Positions 45,658 to 56,365 of a stretch of DNA of 64,000 nt are shown piece by piece. The stretch comes from Pseudomonadota bacterium (lineage in GTDB: Bacteria; Pseudomonadota; Alphaproteobacteria; Sphingomonadales; Sphingomonadaceae). The notes under the pieces are model-generated. The model worked only from the letters and a program-made list of their open reading frames with translations. It was not told the origin of the DNA and ran no database searches. The first letter of the stretch is position 1; each line of letters opens with the position of its first letter. The stretch covers positions 1 through 64,000 of the forward strand of contig CAUJJI010000057.1 in assembly GCA_963205265.1 (NCBI GenBank), read 5' to 3'. A program made the translations under genes and the position numbers.

Positions 45658-46469
45658 GCGTGCTCCTGGGCATCCGCGAAGTCGAGAAGCCATGGGGCAG
45701 GGCGGACCTTCCCGCGCCCTTCGTCGCCGAGCCGGGAAAGCGCATCGGCGAGATCTGGTTCGAACCGCCGGCGGACCTGCCCGACCTGCTCGTCAAGTAC
45801 ATCTTCACCAGCGAGAAGCTTTCAGTCCAGGTGCACCCCTCCGACGCGGAAACGCTGGCGGCAGGGCTCGGGCGCCAGGGCAAGGAGGAGTGCTGGCTGA
45901 TCGTCGCCGCCGAACCCGGCGCCTGCCTGGGCATCGGCTTTGCGGCAGAGCTCGGCAGCGAGGCGATCCGCGCCGCCGCGCTCGACGGCAGCATCGAGCG
46001 GCTGATGGACTGGTATCCGGTGCAGGCGGGGGACTTCTTCTACATTCCCGCCGGCACGGTCCATGCCATCGGCGCCGGCATCAGCCTGATCGAAGTCCAG
46101 CAGAACAGCGACATCACCTATCGCCTGTACGACTACGGCCGGCCGCGCGAGCTGCATCTGGACGAGGGCCTGGCCGTGGCCCACGGCACGCCCTATCCCG
46201 CCCGCTATCGCAGAACGGTCGATCCAAGCGCGTCGCAGACGCTGGTCGACGGGCCGCTGTTCCGGCTCGACCAGGTCGCCGGCCCTTATGCGGAAGCCGT
46301 CGCGGCAAGCTACGGCGAGCGGCCGCTGCTGGTCGTCCCGCGCAGCGGCGTCGTCCGGGTCGCCGGCGAGTCCGTCGGCCCCGGGCAATGCGCGCTGGCG
46401 CCGAACCTCTATGCCGTTTCTTTCGACGGCACGGCGACGGCATTGATCGCGCAACCCTGTACCCCTTGA
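45654..46469 (+). CDS. manA: Class I mannose-6-phosphate isomerase
   Basis: A 271-residue cupin-type phosphomannose isomerase (fructose-6-P to mannose-6-P). Zinc-site motifs are [10 protein letters not shown] and the [11 protein letters not shown] segment, with the acidic ligand in [10 protein letters not shown]. It lacks the large C-terminal part of the E. coli enzyme and matches the short bacterial form. A GTG start (45654) overlaps the manC stop, so the two enzymes of GDP-mannose supply are co-translated. The phosphomannomutase that links them is elsewhere. Confidence 0.9.
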   Translation: MSVLLGIREVEKPWGRADLPAPFVAEPGKRIGEIWFEPPADLPDLLVKYIFTSEKLSVQVHPSDAETLAAGLGRQGKEECWLIVAAEPGACLGIGFAAELGSEAIRAAALDGSIERLMDWYPVQAGDFFYIPAGTVHAIGAGISLIEVQQNSDITYRLYDYGRPRELHLDEGLAVAHGTPYPARYRRTVDPSASQTLVDGPLFRLDQVAGPYAEAVAASYGERPLLVVPRSGVVRVAGESVGPGQCALAPNLYAVSFDGTATALIAQPCTP

Positions 46470-46518
46470 TCGCAGGCCCTGCCGGCGGCAATGTCGCCGG
46501 CGCAAAGGGAGAGCGAAC

Positions 46519-48450
<1,932 letters not shown>

Positions 48451-48472
48451 GCCGCCGTAGGGGAGAACAGCG

Positions 48473-49726
48473 TTGGGGCATCCGCGGGCGACCGCCGCCG
48501 AGGAATGGAAGCGCGGCTGGGCCCTGGTTCTCGCCTGTTTCGTCGGTTTCTCGTTCTTCTCGGTGCCGACCGCATCGGCGGGCGTGTTCATGGAGCCGCT
48601 CGCCCGCGAGTTCGGCTGGAGCCGCACCTTGATTTCCGCCGGCACGACCATGACCTCGGTCGTGACCGCGCTGCTGTCCCCCGCCGTCGGCGTGCTGATC
48701 GATCGCTTCGGCGCGCGGCGGCTGGCCTTGCCCGGGGTGGCGCTGACAGCCTTCGCCATCGCCGCGATCGGCCTGGCCAACGGCTCGCCGGTGCAGTGGC
48801 TGGCGCTGTGGGCCTTCTATGCGCTGATCTCGATCCTGGTGAAGACGACGGTCTGGACCGCACCGGTGACCGGCATGTTCACTGCCGGGCGCGGCGTCGC
48901 GCTGGCCGTGACCCTGTCCGGGACCGCCGCTGCCCAGGCGATCGCGCCGCCGCTGTGCAACTGGCTGATCGAGCGCCACGGCTGGCGCGAAGCCTATGTC
49001 TGGACCGGCCTCGGCTGGGGCGGGGTAGCGCTGCTGCTGTGCTGGCTGTTCCTCTATGACCGGCACGACCGCAGGCGCGCCGCGCCCGAAGCCGAACCCG
49101 GTGCCGACGACCTGCCCGGCCTGACCATCGCCCAGGCCTGGCGCAGCCGCGCGCTGTGGTCGATCGCGGTCTCGACCTTCCTGCTGATGCTGCTGAGCCT
49201 GGGCCTGCAGATCCACCAGATGCCGATCCTGACCGGCTCTGGCGTCTCGCGCAGCAATGCCGCCTGGCTGGTCAGCCTGTTCGGCATCTCGGGCATCGTC
49301 GGCAAGCTGGTCACCGGCGCGCTGCTCGACCGCTTCCGCGCCAACTGGATCGGCGGGCTGACGCTGTCCGCCAACAGCCTGGCCTTCCTGTTCCTGCTCG
49401 ACGGCATCCGCAGCGAAGCGCTGATCGTCGCCGCGATGATCATCAACGGCTATTCGGCCGGCACCAAGCTGCAGATCTGCACCTACCTCACCTCGCGCTA
49501 TTCGGGGCTGCGCAACCTCGGGGCGGTCTTCGGGGCGATGTACAGCGTGGTTTCGCTCGGCTCCGGGCTCGGCCCGATGGTTGCCGGCATCGTCTTCGAC
49601 AGGACCGGCACTTATACCCAGTTCCTGGTGGCCGGCACGATCGGTTGCCTGTTCTGCGGCTTGCTGGTGCTCACCTTGCCGCGCTATCCCGACTGGGAGG
49701 GGGAACCAGCGCGTGGACAAGGGTAA
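48473..49726 (+). CDS. MFS transporter, first of a tandem pair
   Basis: A 417-residue twelve-helix transporter of the monocarboxylate/oxalate-formate-like MFS group. The first helix is WALVLACFVGFSFFSVPTAS, and LAREFGWSRTLISAG and GVLIDRFGARRL are typical of the group. A TTG start at 48473 with GGGGAG in front is the best choice. It is 22 bp downstream of acs and its end overlaps the next MFS gene by 14 bp. The substrate is probably a small carboxylate. Confidence 0.88.
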   Translation: MGHPRATAAEEWKRGWALVLACFVGFSFFSVPTASAGVFMEPLAREFGWSRTLISAGTTMTSVVTALLSPAVGVLIDRFGARRLALPGVALTAFAIAAIGLANGSPVQWLALWAFYALISILVKTTVWTAPVTGMFTAGRGVALAVTLSGTAAAQAIAPPLCNWLIERHGWREAYVWTGLGWGGVALLLCWLFLYDRHDRRRAAPEAEPGADDLPGLTIAQAWRSRALWSIAVSTFLLMLLSLGLQIHQMPILTGSGVSRSNAAWLVSLFGISGIVGKLVTGALLDRFRANWIGGLTLSANSLAFLFLLDGIRSEALIVAAMIINGYSAGTKLQICTYLTSRYSGLRNLGAVFGAMYSVVSLGSGLGPMVAGIVFDRTGTYTQFLVAGTIGCLFCGLLVLTLPRYPDWEGEPARGQG

Positions 49727-50978
49727 GATGCCGGCAGCGGCGGAATGGCGGTCCAACTGGACGCTGGTGCTCGCCGCCTCGATCGGCTTTTCGTTCTTCT
49801 CGGTGATGCTGTCGACCACCGGCCTGTTCATGGAGCCGGTGACCAGGGAATTCGGCTGGAGCCGCACGCTGTTCTCCTCGGGCGTCTCGATCGCGACGAT
49901 CACCACCGCGATCCTGTCCCCGTTCTTCGGCATCCTGGTCGACCGCTACGGCACTCGCCGCCTGGTCCTGCCCGGCGTGCTGATGACCATCGCGGCGATG
50001 TCCGCCTTCGGCTTCACCGACGGCACGGCCTGGCAGTGGATGGCACTGTGGTTCGTCTTCGGGGCGATCTCGGTCTCGATCAAGTCGACCGCCTGGACCG
50101 CGGCGGTGCTGGGCGTCTTCACCGGCTCCAGGGGGCTGGCGCTCGGCCTCACCATGGCCGGGACCGCCCTGTCGCAAGTGCTCGTGCCGCCGCTGGGCAA
50201 CTGGCTGATCGAAAGCTTCGGCTGGCGCGCCGCCTATGTCTGGCTCGGGCTGGGCTGGGGCGGCATCACGTTCCTGCTCTGCCTGTTCTTCTTCTTCGAC
50301 ATCCACGACATCGCCTCGGCCGAGCGCGCCAAGGCCGCGGCGACACCGGGCAGCGAAGCTCCGCCGCCGGGAGTCGAGCTTCCCGGCCTGACCGTCCGCG
50401 AGGCGGCGCGCGACTGGGCGCTGTGGCGCGTCGGCATTTCCAATTTCGTGGTGATGGTCCTGACCATGGGGCTCACCATGCATCTCATCCCGATCCTCAC
50501 CGATGCCGGGGTGTCGCGCACCAATGCCGCCTTGCTGTCGAGCCTCGGCGGCATCGCCGGGATCGTCGGCAAGCTGATCACCGGGGTGCTGCTCGACCGC
50601 TATCGGCCCAACTGGATCGGCGGCCTGACTCTGGGCGCGGCGGCGATCACTTTCGCCCTGCTGATGGAGGGCATCCGCTCCCCGGCGCTGATCGTCTTCG
50701 CGCTGATCGTCAACGGCTACGCCGCCGGCACCAAGACCCAGATCACCGGCTTCCTCACCGCCAGCTACGGCGGCATGAAGAGCTTCGGCGTAGTCTACGG
50801 CGTGATGGCGGCGCTGATGGCCCTGGCCTCGGGCATGGGCCCGCTGCTCGCCGGGCGAGTCTACGACGTCTTCGGCGGCTACCAGCCGTTCCTCGTCGCC
50901 GGCGCGATCGGCTGCACCCTGGGCGGCTTGCTGATCGTCAGCCTGCCGGCCTATCCGAAGTGGGATAAGGCTGCCTAA
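49713..50978 (+). CDS. MFS transporter, second of a tandem pair
   Basis: A 421-residue transporter, clear paralogue of the preceding one (AEWRSNWTLVLAASIGFSFF; VTREFGWSRTLFSSG; GILVDRYGTRRLVLPG). A GTG at 49713 with AGGGGG upstream is the likely start, an ATG at 49728 the alternative. The middle loop between helices 6 and 7 is extended (AKAAATPGSEAPPPGVELPG). It overlaps the end of the first gene, so the pair is co-translated and arose by tandem duplication. Confidence 0.88.
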   Translation: MDKGKMPAAAEWRSNWTLVLAASIGFSFFSVMLSTTGLFMEPVTREFGWSRTLFSSGVSIATITTAILSPFFGILVDRYGTRRLVLPGVLMTIAAMSAFGFTDGTAWQWMALWFVFGAISVSIKSTAWTAAVLGVFTGSRGLALGLTMAGTALSQVLVPPLGNWLIESFGWRAAYVWLGLGWGGITFLLCLFFFFDIHDIASAERAKAAATPGSEAPPPGVELPGLTVREAARDWALWRVGISNFVVMVLTMGLTMHLIPILTDAGVSRTNAALLSSLGGIAGIVGKLITGVLLDRYRPNWIGGLTLGAAAITFALLMEGIRSPALIVFALIVNGYAAGTKTQITGFLTASYGGMKSFGVVYGVMAALMALASGMGPLLAGRVYDVFGGYQPFLVAGAIGCTLGGLLIVSLPAYPKWDKAA

Positions 50979-50980
50979 CT

Positions 50981-51133
50981 CCTCCCCAGAATGGGGAGGG
51001 GGACCGCCGCCGCAGGCGGTGGTGGAGGGGGGTGTCCTCTTGACGCGGCATCGATGAGGAGAGCCCCCTCCACCACGCCGCCCTGAGACAAGCTCAGGCC
51101 GTCGCGGTCCCCCTCCCCGTTCCGGGGAGGATG
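50981..51133. repeat. Large imperfect palindrome, dispersed repeat family C (copy 2)
   Basis: CTCCTCCCC...GGGGAGGGGGACCGCCG...GGTGGTGGAGGGGG on the left and CCCCCTCCACCAC...CGGTCCCCCTCCCC...GGGGAGGA on the right form a long inverted repeat like that at 25203-25335. The right arm is interrupted at 51083-51101 by a family B palindrome (CCTGAGACAAGCTCAGG), so the two repeat families are nested here. Confidence 0.7.
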
Positions 51134-51191
51134 GGCTGTTCCACCGCTCCCTGCCGGAACAAACCCACTCCGCGCCGGTTTTCCCGGCGCC

Positions 51192-51743
51192 ATGCCGCAG
51201 GACAGTGCCCAGCCGGTCCCGAAGCCTACGTCGCCGCCGTTCGGGATCGGCAGCCATCACCTGGAGTCGCGCTCGCCCCCGTGGCGGCGGGGATTGCTGT
51301 CGCTGGTGCTGATCGGCGGGCCGCTGCTGGCGGCGATGCTGGGCCTGCTCGGCGGCACCGGGCCGAGCGCGACCCGGGTGCGCACGCCGGCGGCGCTGCT
51401 GGTGGTCGAGACCCCGGCGATCCTGCGCAGCGGCAACTGGTTCGAGACGCTGGTCACGGTCGAGCCGACCGAGGATGTCGCCGACCTGACCATCGCGCTC
51501 GACCAGCCGCTGTGGCGGGCGATGAGCATCGACACGCTCGCCCCCGATGCCGAGAAGTCCGAGGCCAAGGACGGCACGTTCAGCTACAGCTTCGGGCCGC
51601 TGCGCCGCGGCCAGCGCTTCGTGCTCAAGCTCGACGGGCAGATCCAGCCGCGCGGCTTCCGCGTGCTGCGGGGACGGGTCGCGGCGAGCGACGGCGACCG
51701 CCCGCTGGCGGCCGTGGCGCTTTCCACCAAGGTCCTGCCCTGA
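51192..51743 (+). CDS. Membrane-anchored protein of unknown function
   Basis: Not recognised. A 183-residue protein with a proline-rich cytoplasmic start, a single hydrophobic helix at about 34-54 (GLLSLVLIGGPLLAAMLGLL) and an extracytoplasmic domain with alternating beta-type segments (LLVVETPAILRSGNWFETLV). No cysteine or catalytic motif stands out. Its stop overlaps the start of the DUF421 gene (TGATG), so the two are co-translated and probably work together; such pairs are common with DUF421 proteins. Confidence 0.75.
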   Translation: MPQDSAQPVPKPTSPPFGIGSHHLESRSPPWRRGLLSLVLIGGPLLAAMLGLLGGTGPSATRVRTPAALLVVETPAILRSGNWFETLVTVEPTEDVADLTIALDQPLWRAMSIDTLAPDAEKSEAKDGTFSYSFGPLRRGQRFVLKLDGQIQPRGFRVLRGRVAASDGDRPLAAVALSTKVLP

Positions 51744-52228
51744 TGGAGATCGTGCTGCGCGCCTCGGTGATGTTCTTGGTCATCTACGGGCTGCTGCGGC
51801 TGATGGGCAAGCGCGAGCTGGGCCAGCTGGCGCCGTTCGAGCTGGTGACGCTGATCGTGATGGGCGACCTCATCCAGCAGGGCGTGACGCACCAGGACTT
51901 TTCGCTGACCGGCGCGATCCTGGCGATCTTCACTTTCGCAGCCTGGAGCCTGATGTTCAACCGGCTGGCCCATGCCTACCCGCGCGCGCGCCGCGCTCTC
52001 GAGGGCGAGCCGGTGGTGCTGGTCCGCGACGGCGCGCTGATCGGCCGCAACCTCGACAGCGAGCGCATCGACCTGGACGAACTCGGCGCCGAGATGCGCC
52101 TGGCGGGCATCGCCAGCCTCGACCGCATCGCCTGGGCCATCCTCGAGCCCGAGGGGAAGATCAGCTTCATCCGCAAGGACGACGCCGATCTCGACCCCAG
52201 GGTGGGGGACGGCGGCACGGCGGGGTAG
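51743..52228 (+). CDS. DUF421 (YetF-like) membrane protein
   Basis: A 161-residue YetF-type protein: three membrane helices in the first 75 residues (VMFLVIYGLLRLMGKRELGQ opens the family motif, with the conserved GKRE) and a C-terminal cytoplasmic DUF421 domain (EPVVLVRDGALIGRNL, ISFIRKDDADL). The biochemical role is unknown; Bacillus relatives are linked to spore and envelope functions. It follows the single-pass membrane protein with overlapping codons. Confidence 0.88.
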   Translation: MEIVLRASVMFLVIYGLLRLMGKRELGQLAPFELVTLIVMGDLIQQGVTHQDFSLTGAILAIFTFAAWSLMFNRLAHAYPRARRALEGEPVVLVRDGALIGRNLDSERIDLDELGAEMRLAGIASLDRIAWAILEPEGKISFIRKDDADLDPRVGDGGTAG

Positions 52229-52326
52229 GGGGGATCAGAGGCTAGCCCCTAAGTCCCACGCGTCGTCCCGGGTCGAGCCCGGGGCGACGAAAGGGCTCGC
52301 GACTGGGCGATCCTTCGCAGGAAGAA
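52229..52326. repeat. Family A repeat between convergent genes
   Basis: GTCGTCCCGGGTCGAGCCCGGGGCGACG at 52263-52290 (arms CGTCCCGGG/CCCGGGGCG) is another copy of the repeat at 31-54. It separates the DUF421 gene from the convergent acyl-AMP ligase gene. Nothing else is seen in this gap. Confidence 0.65.
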
Positions 52327-54087
52327 CTAGGCCGCCAGCTTGAACGGCTCGATCTCTCCGTCGAGGTACAGCTTCTTCGCCTTGGCGCGGCTGAGCTTGC
52401 CCGAGCTGGTACGCGGCAGGGTGCGCGGGGGGACCAGTTCGACGATGCAGTTCATGCCGGTGATCGAGCGGACCTTGTCGCGGATCTGGTCGTGCAGCCT
52501 GATGCGCTCCTCGGGGTCCGAGACGCGGCAGTGGACGAGCACGGCGGGCACTTCCTCGCCCTCGGCGGTTTCCAGCGCGAATGCGGCGATGTCGCCCTGG
52601 TGGAAGCCGGGCAGCTGCTCGACCGCCCATTCGATATCCTGCGGCCAGTGGTTCTTGCCGTTGATGATGATCATGTCCTTCGCCCGGCCGACGATGAACA
52701 GGTAGCCGCCGGCCATGTAGCCCATGTCGCCGGTATCGAGCCAGCCGTCGACCATGCAGGCCGCCGTGGCCTCGGGGTCGCGGTAGTAGGAGTGCATGAC
52801 GCTGCTGCCCTTGCACCAGACCTTGCCGATGCGGTGGTCGCCCAGCGCCTTGCCGTTCTCGCCGCGGACCACGACGGTCATGCCGCGCACCGGCTTGCCG
52901 CAGTTGACGATGGCGCGGTAGCGGGCCGGGCGCGAGAGGTCGCGCGGGCTGCCCGACAGGCGTTCTTCCTCGACCAGCTCGACCCGGATGCCTTCGCCCG
53001 GCGGCATGATGGTGACCGCCAGTGTCGCTTCCGCCAGGCCGTAGCTGGGCAGGAAGGCCGAGGCCTTGAACCCGGCGTCGGCGAAGGCGTTGACGAAGTT
53101 CTGCATGACGTCGGGGCGGATCATGTCGGCGCCGTTGCCGGCAATGCGCCAGCGCGACAGGTCGAAGCGTTCAGCGACGTTCATCTGGCTGGACACGCGG
53201 CGCGCGCAGATGTCGTAGCCGAAGGTCGGCGAATAGGAGCACGAGGTGCCGGGATTGCGGCTGATCAGCTCGAGCCAGGCGAGCGGGCGCCGGGCGAAAT
53301 CCTCGGTCTTCAGGTAGTCGGCCGAGATCTGGTTGGCGATCAGCGACAGGAAGCAGCCGACCAGGCCCATGTCGTGGTACCAGGGCAGCCAGGAGATGCA
53401 GCGGTCGCTTTCGCGGATTTCCATGCCGTGGCTGTGCGCGGCGAGATTGGCGAGCAGCGAGCGGTGGGTGACCGCGACGCCGTGGGGAAAGCGAGTCGAG
53501 CCGCTGGAATACTGCAGGAAGCAGATGCCCTCCGGATCGATCTGCGGCAGTTCCGCCTGGGGCGCCGGCAGCTCGCCGAACTGCTGCCAGGACACGGCCT
53601 CGCAACCGACGCGCTCGGCGGCGGCGGCGGCCATGCCGGCAATCTCGTCAGGATAGAACAGCAGGCTGGGCTGCGCGCTTTCCATCTGGACCGAGATCTG
53701 GTCGATGTAGTTTTCCTTGCCGCCGAAGCTGGTCGGCAGCGGCAGCGGCACCGGCCAGGCGCCGGCATAGCAAGCGCCGCAGAACAGCGCGGCGAAATCG
53801 GGGCCGGTCTCGGCGATCAGGGCCACGCGGTCGCCCGGCTTCACGCCGCGGGCGATGAGCCGCCGGGCCATGGCCAGCGCATCCTCGCGCAGCTCGGCAA
53901 AGGGGTAGGGACGGGTCAGCTTGCCGCGGGGATCGTGGAAATTGAGACCACGCTTGCCCTTGGCGGCGTAGTCCAGCGCCTCGCAGAAGGTGTCGAAATC
54001 CGCAAAGCGACGCGGAAGATCGTCTTCGTTGGGGGTCGCGGTGAGTTCCGAATTGGCAATCGGCACCATGGTGGTGGTGTCGCTCAT
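52327..54087 (-). CDS. Fatty acyl-AMP ligase
   Basis: A 586-residue adenylate-forming enzyme of the FAAL class. It has the SGSTRFPHGV phosphate loop (QYSSGSTRFP), the FAAL-type WLPWYHDMGLVG, SYGLAEATLAV and the C-terminal PRTSSGKLSRAKAKK with the catalytic lysine. FAALs activate fatty acids as acyl-adenylates and pass them to acyl carrier proteins, not to CoA, for lipid or polyketide assembly. No ACP, PKS or sphingolipid gene is next to it. The ribosome site before 54087 is weak (TGGGTT). Confidence 0.88.
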   Translation of the reverse strand: MSDTTTMVPIANSELTATPNEDDLPRRFADFDTFCEALDYAAKGKRGLNFHDPRGKLTRPYPFAELREDALAMARRLIARGVKPGDRVALIAETGPDFAALFCGACYAGAWPVPLPLPTSFGGKENYIDQISVQMESAQPSLLFYPDEIAGMAAAAAERVGCEAVSWQQFGELPAPQAELPQIDPEGICFLQYSSGSTRFPHGVAVTHRSLLANLAAHSHGMEIRESDRCISWLPWYHDMGLVGCFLSLIANQISADYLKTEDFARRPLAWLELISRNPGTSCSYSPTFGYDICARRVSSQMNVAERFDLSRWRIAGNGADMIRPDVMQNFVNAFADAGFKASAFLPSYGLAEATLAVTIMPPGEGIRVELVEEERLSGSPRDLSRPARYRAIVNCGKPVRGMTVVVRGENGKALGDHRIGKVWCKGSSVMHSYYRDPEATAACMVDGWLDTGDMGYMAGGYLFIVGRAKDMIIINGKNHWPQDIEWAVEQLPGFHQGDIAAFALETAEGEEVPAVLVHCRVSDPEERIRLHDQIRDKVRSITGMNCIVELVPPRTLPRTSSGKLSRAKAKKLYLDGEIEPFKLAA

Positions 54088-54237
54088 GCGTTATAACCCA
54101 TTGTTGTTAAAGCCTGCCACGTGAACGGCCTACCGAAACGGTAATGCGCAGCTGATGGCTGTACCCGACATTGATTTTATCTCCGCCGTTCACGCTGGCT
54201 CCCCATTCCGAGGGGACTATGGCACAATTGGGGCAGA

Positions 54238-54792
54238 ATGGGCAAAGCGCGGACGAATCCACGGCCAATCGATGCCGCCCGGCTCGACGAAATGGCGCTC
54301 GCCTATGTCGCGCGCTTCGCGACGAGTCGGGCCAAGCTTGACGGATATCTGCGCCGCAAGCTGCGCGAGCGCGGCTGGGCGGGCGAGGGCGAGCCGCAGC
54401 TGGAGGCACTGGTCGAGCGGCTGGCCGCCGCCGGCTATGTCGACGATGCCGCCTTTGCCCGCGCCAAGGCCGGCAGCCTGCTGCGGCGGGGCTACGGCCA
54501 GCGCCGGGTGAGCCAGGCGCTGGGCGCCGCGGGCATTACCGGCGAGCTGCGCGACGCGGTGCGCCCGGGCCGCGGCGCGGCGCGGCAGGCGGCGCTCGCC
54601 ATGGCGCGGAAGCGCGGCTTCGGGCCGTTCGGCGCGGCCGTGCCCGAGCGGGCTCTGCGCGAGAAGCAGATCGCCGCGATGCTGCGCGCCGGCCACCCTC
54701 TCGACAGCGCCCGCGAATTGGTCGATGCCGCAAGCCCGGAAGCGGCCGAGCAATGGGCCGCGCAGGGCGGCGAGGACGGCGAATGCGATTGA
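54238..54792 (+). CDS. recX: RecX family regulatory protein
   Basis: A 184-residue RecX-like protein with three-helix repeats: ALAYVARFATSRAKLDGYLRRKL is typical of the family, followed by LVERLAAAGYVDDAAFARAKA. RecX binds RecA filaments and limits their activity. The recA gene is not adjacent. The stop overlaps the start of the next gene by 10 bp. The 150-bp gap to the divergent acyl-AMP ligase gene holds no clear promoter match. Confidence 0.82.
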   Translation: MGKARTNPRPIDAARLDEMALAYVARFATSRAKLDGYLRRKLRERGWAGEGEPQLEALVERLAAAGYVDDAAFARAKAGSLLRRGYGQRRVSQALGAAGITGELRDAVRPGRGAARQAALAMARKRGFGPFGAAVPERALREKQIAAMLRAGHPLDSARELVDAASPEAAEQWAAQGGEDGECD

Positions 54793-55268
54793 TCCCGATC
54801 ATGGCGGCAATGGGCCTGGCACTCGCCGCCTGCTCGTCGGGAGCGTCGGACGGCGCTGCGACGACGGCGACGCGCCCCGCCGCGCGCCATCCGGTCTCGG
54901 GGCTGCCGGTGGTCCCGCTCACCGTGACGCACAAGGGCCAGCGGCACGCATTCCGGGTGGAAGTGGCGAAGACCAGCGCCGAGCAGGCGCGCGGCCTGAT
55001 GTTCCGCGCCGCCATGGGCGCCGACGAAGGCATGATCTTCCCGATGTCGCCCCCCCGCCAGGCGAGCTTCTGGATGCGCAACACGGTGATCCCGCTCGAC
55101 ATCATCTTCGTCGGCCCCGACCGCCGCATCCTCAACATCGCCGCCAATGCCGTGCCCTATTCGGAAGCACCGATCCCCTCCGAAGGGCTCGCCGGCGCCG
55201 TGCTCGAGCTGAACGGCGGGCGGGCGGCGGAACTGGGGATCGCGCCGGGCGACACGGTGGCGTGGTGA
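54783..55268 (+). CDS. DUF192 lipoprotein
   Basis: A 161-residue secreted DUF192 protein. It has a lipoprotein signal (MRLIPIMAAMGLALAACSSG; cysteine at 17 in a good lipobox LAAC), so it is probably anchored in the periplasm, and a DUF192 domain from about 50 onward with RGLMFRAAMGADEGMIFPM and FWMRNTVIPLDIIFV, the family signature. The molecular role of DUF192 is unknown. It is coupled to recX by overlap and followed after 54 bp by the NDUFA12-like gene. Confidence 0.88.
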   Translation: MRLIPIMAAMGLALAACSSGASDGAATTATRPAARHPVSGLPVVPLTVTHKGQRHAFRVEVAKTSAEQARGLMFRAAMGADEGMIFPMSPPRQASFWMRNTVIPLDIIFVGPDRRILNIAANAVPYSEAPIPSEGLAGAVLELNGGRAAELGIAPGDTVAW

Positions 55269-55322
55269 GGGGGCTTCCTTCCCACTTGCCCGCGCACCCC
55301 CAAATCCGCTAGGCGCGCGGTC

Positions 55323-55724
55323 ATGGGAATCCTCTCGAAAATCTTCACCTGGTGGGATGGCGCGACCATCGGCACGCTGCTCGACAGCGCGATGAAGGGC
55401 GAGCATGTCGGCACCGACGCGCAGGGCAACCGCTACTACCGCGCGAAGAAGCCGAAATCGGTCGACGGGCGCGAGCGCCGCTGGGTGATCTACGACGGCG
55501 CCAACGATGCCAGCCGGGTGCCGGCCGAATGGCACGGCTGGCTGCACGGCAATTTCGACGGCGTGCCGGAAAGCCACTTGCCGCCGCCGCGCATCTGGGA
55601 AGCGGACTTCACGCCCAATGCCACCGGCACGGCCACGGCCTATCGTCCCCAGGGCGCGCTCGAGCGCGGCGGCCGGCGCGCGGCGGCGACGGGCGACTAC
55701 GAATCCTGGTCACCGGACGCCTGA
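55323..55724 (+). CDS. NDUFA12-family NADH dehydrogenase accessory subunit
   Basis: A 133-residue homologue of the mitochondrial complex I subunit NDUFA12/B17.2, which in alphaproteobacteria is a supernumerary subunit. The family core RRWVIYDGANDASRVPAEWH and WLHGNFDGVPES are clear, and KIFTWWDGATIGTLLDS opens the protein. It is expected at the arm junction of complex I on the cytoplasmic face. The gene is five bases before the DUF2155 gene, a linkage widely kept in alphaproteobacteria. Confidence 0.93.
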   Translation: MGILSKIFTWWDGATIGTLLDSAMKGEHVGTDAQGNRYYRAKKPKSVDGRERRWVIYDGANDASRVPAEWHGWLHGNFDGVPESHLPPPRIWEADFTPNATGTATAYRPQGALERGGRRAAATGDYESWSPDA

Positions 55725-55729
55725 ATTCG

Positions 55730-56365
55730 ATGAAGCGGGCTGCCGCCCTCCTGCTCGCCCTCGCGCTTGCCGGCTGCGGCAGCAGCGAACCGGGCGAGGA
55801 CGCCGAGGTGGCGGCGACCGACATCCCCAAGTCGCTCGCGGCCCGGGACGGCGCCGCTTCGGCGGTGGAAAGCGATTTCGGCACTCCGGTCAAGGATCGC
55901 GTCGCCACGGTGGGCCTGCTCAACAAGCGCAACAACCTGATCCAGGACATCGTCCTCAAGACCGGCGAATCGAAGCGCGTCGGCAACGTCATCGTCAAGC
56001 TGGCGACCTGCGAGCGCACCTTGCCCTGGGAAAAGCCCGAGGAAGAGGGCGCCTTCGTCCAGGTCTTCGTCGAGGAGCGCGCCAAGAGCAGCGATCCCCT
56101 GGCCTGGCGCAAGGTGTTTTCGGGCTGGATGTTCAAGAACTCGCCGTCGCTGAGCGTCGTCGAGCACCCGGTCTACGACGTCTGGATCAAGAGCTGCGCG
56201 ATGAAGTTCCCCGGCGAGGAGGAAGTGCCCGGGGCTTCGGCCAGCAGCGCGCCGAAAGCCGCGGGCAAGGCGCCCACGGCGCCGTCGCCGGCACCTTCGC
56301 CGAATGCCGCGCCGTCGTCGCCGGCACCGGCCGCATCTCCGCCCCCGGTCGCCGCCGCGGAATAG
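55730..56365 (+). CDS. DUF2155 lipoprotein
   Basis: A 211-residue protein with a lipobox (LALAGCGSS, cysteine at 16) and a DUF2155 domain (about 55-150: GLLNKRNNLIQDIVLKTGES, VKLATCERTLPWE, VFSGWMFKNSPSLSVVEHP). The last 45 residues are a Pro/Ala/Ser tail of low complexity. The 3' 193 bp, mostly encoding this tail, overlap the end of the convergent aat gene. Function unknown; envelope-located and linked to the NDUFA12-like gene. Confidence 0.88.
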   Translation: MKRAAALLLALALAGCGSSEPGEDAEVAATDIPKSLAARDGAASAVESDFGTPVKDRVATVGLLNKRNNLIQDIVLKTGESKRVGNVIVKLATCERTLPWEKPEEEGAFVQVFVEERAKSSDPLAWRKVFSGWMFKNSPSLSVVEHPVYDVWIKSCAMKFPGEEEVPGASASSAPKAAGKAPTAPSPAPSPNAAPSSPAPAASPPPVAAAE

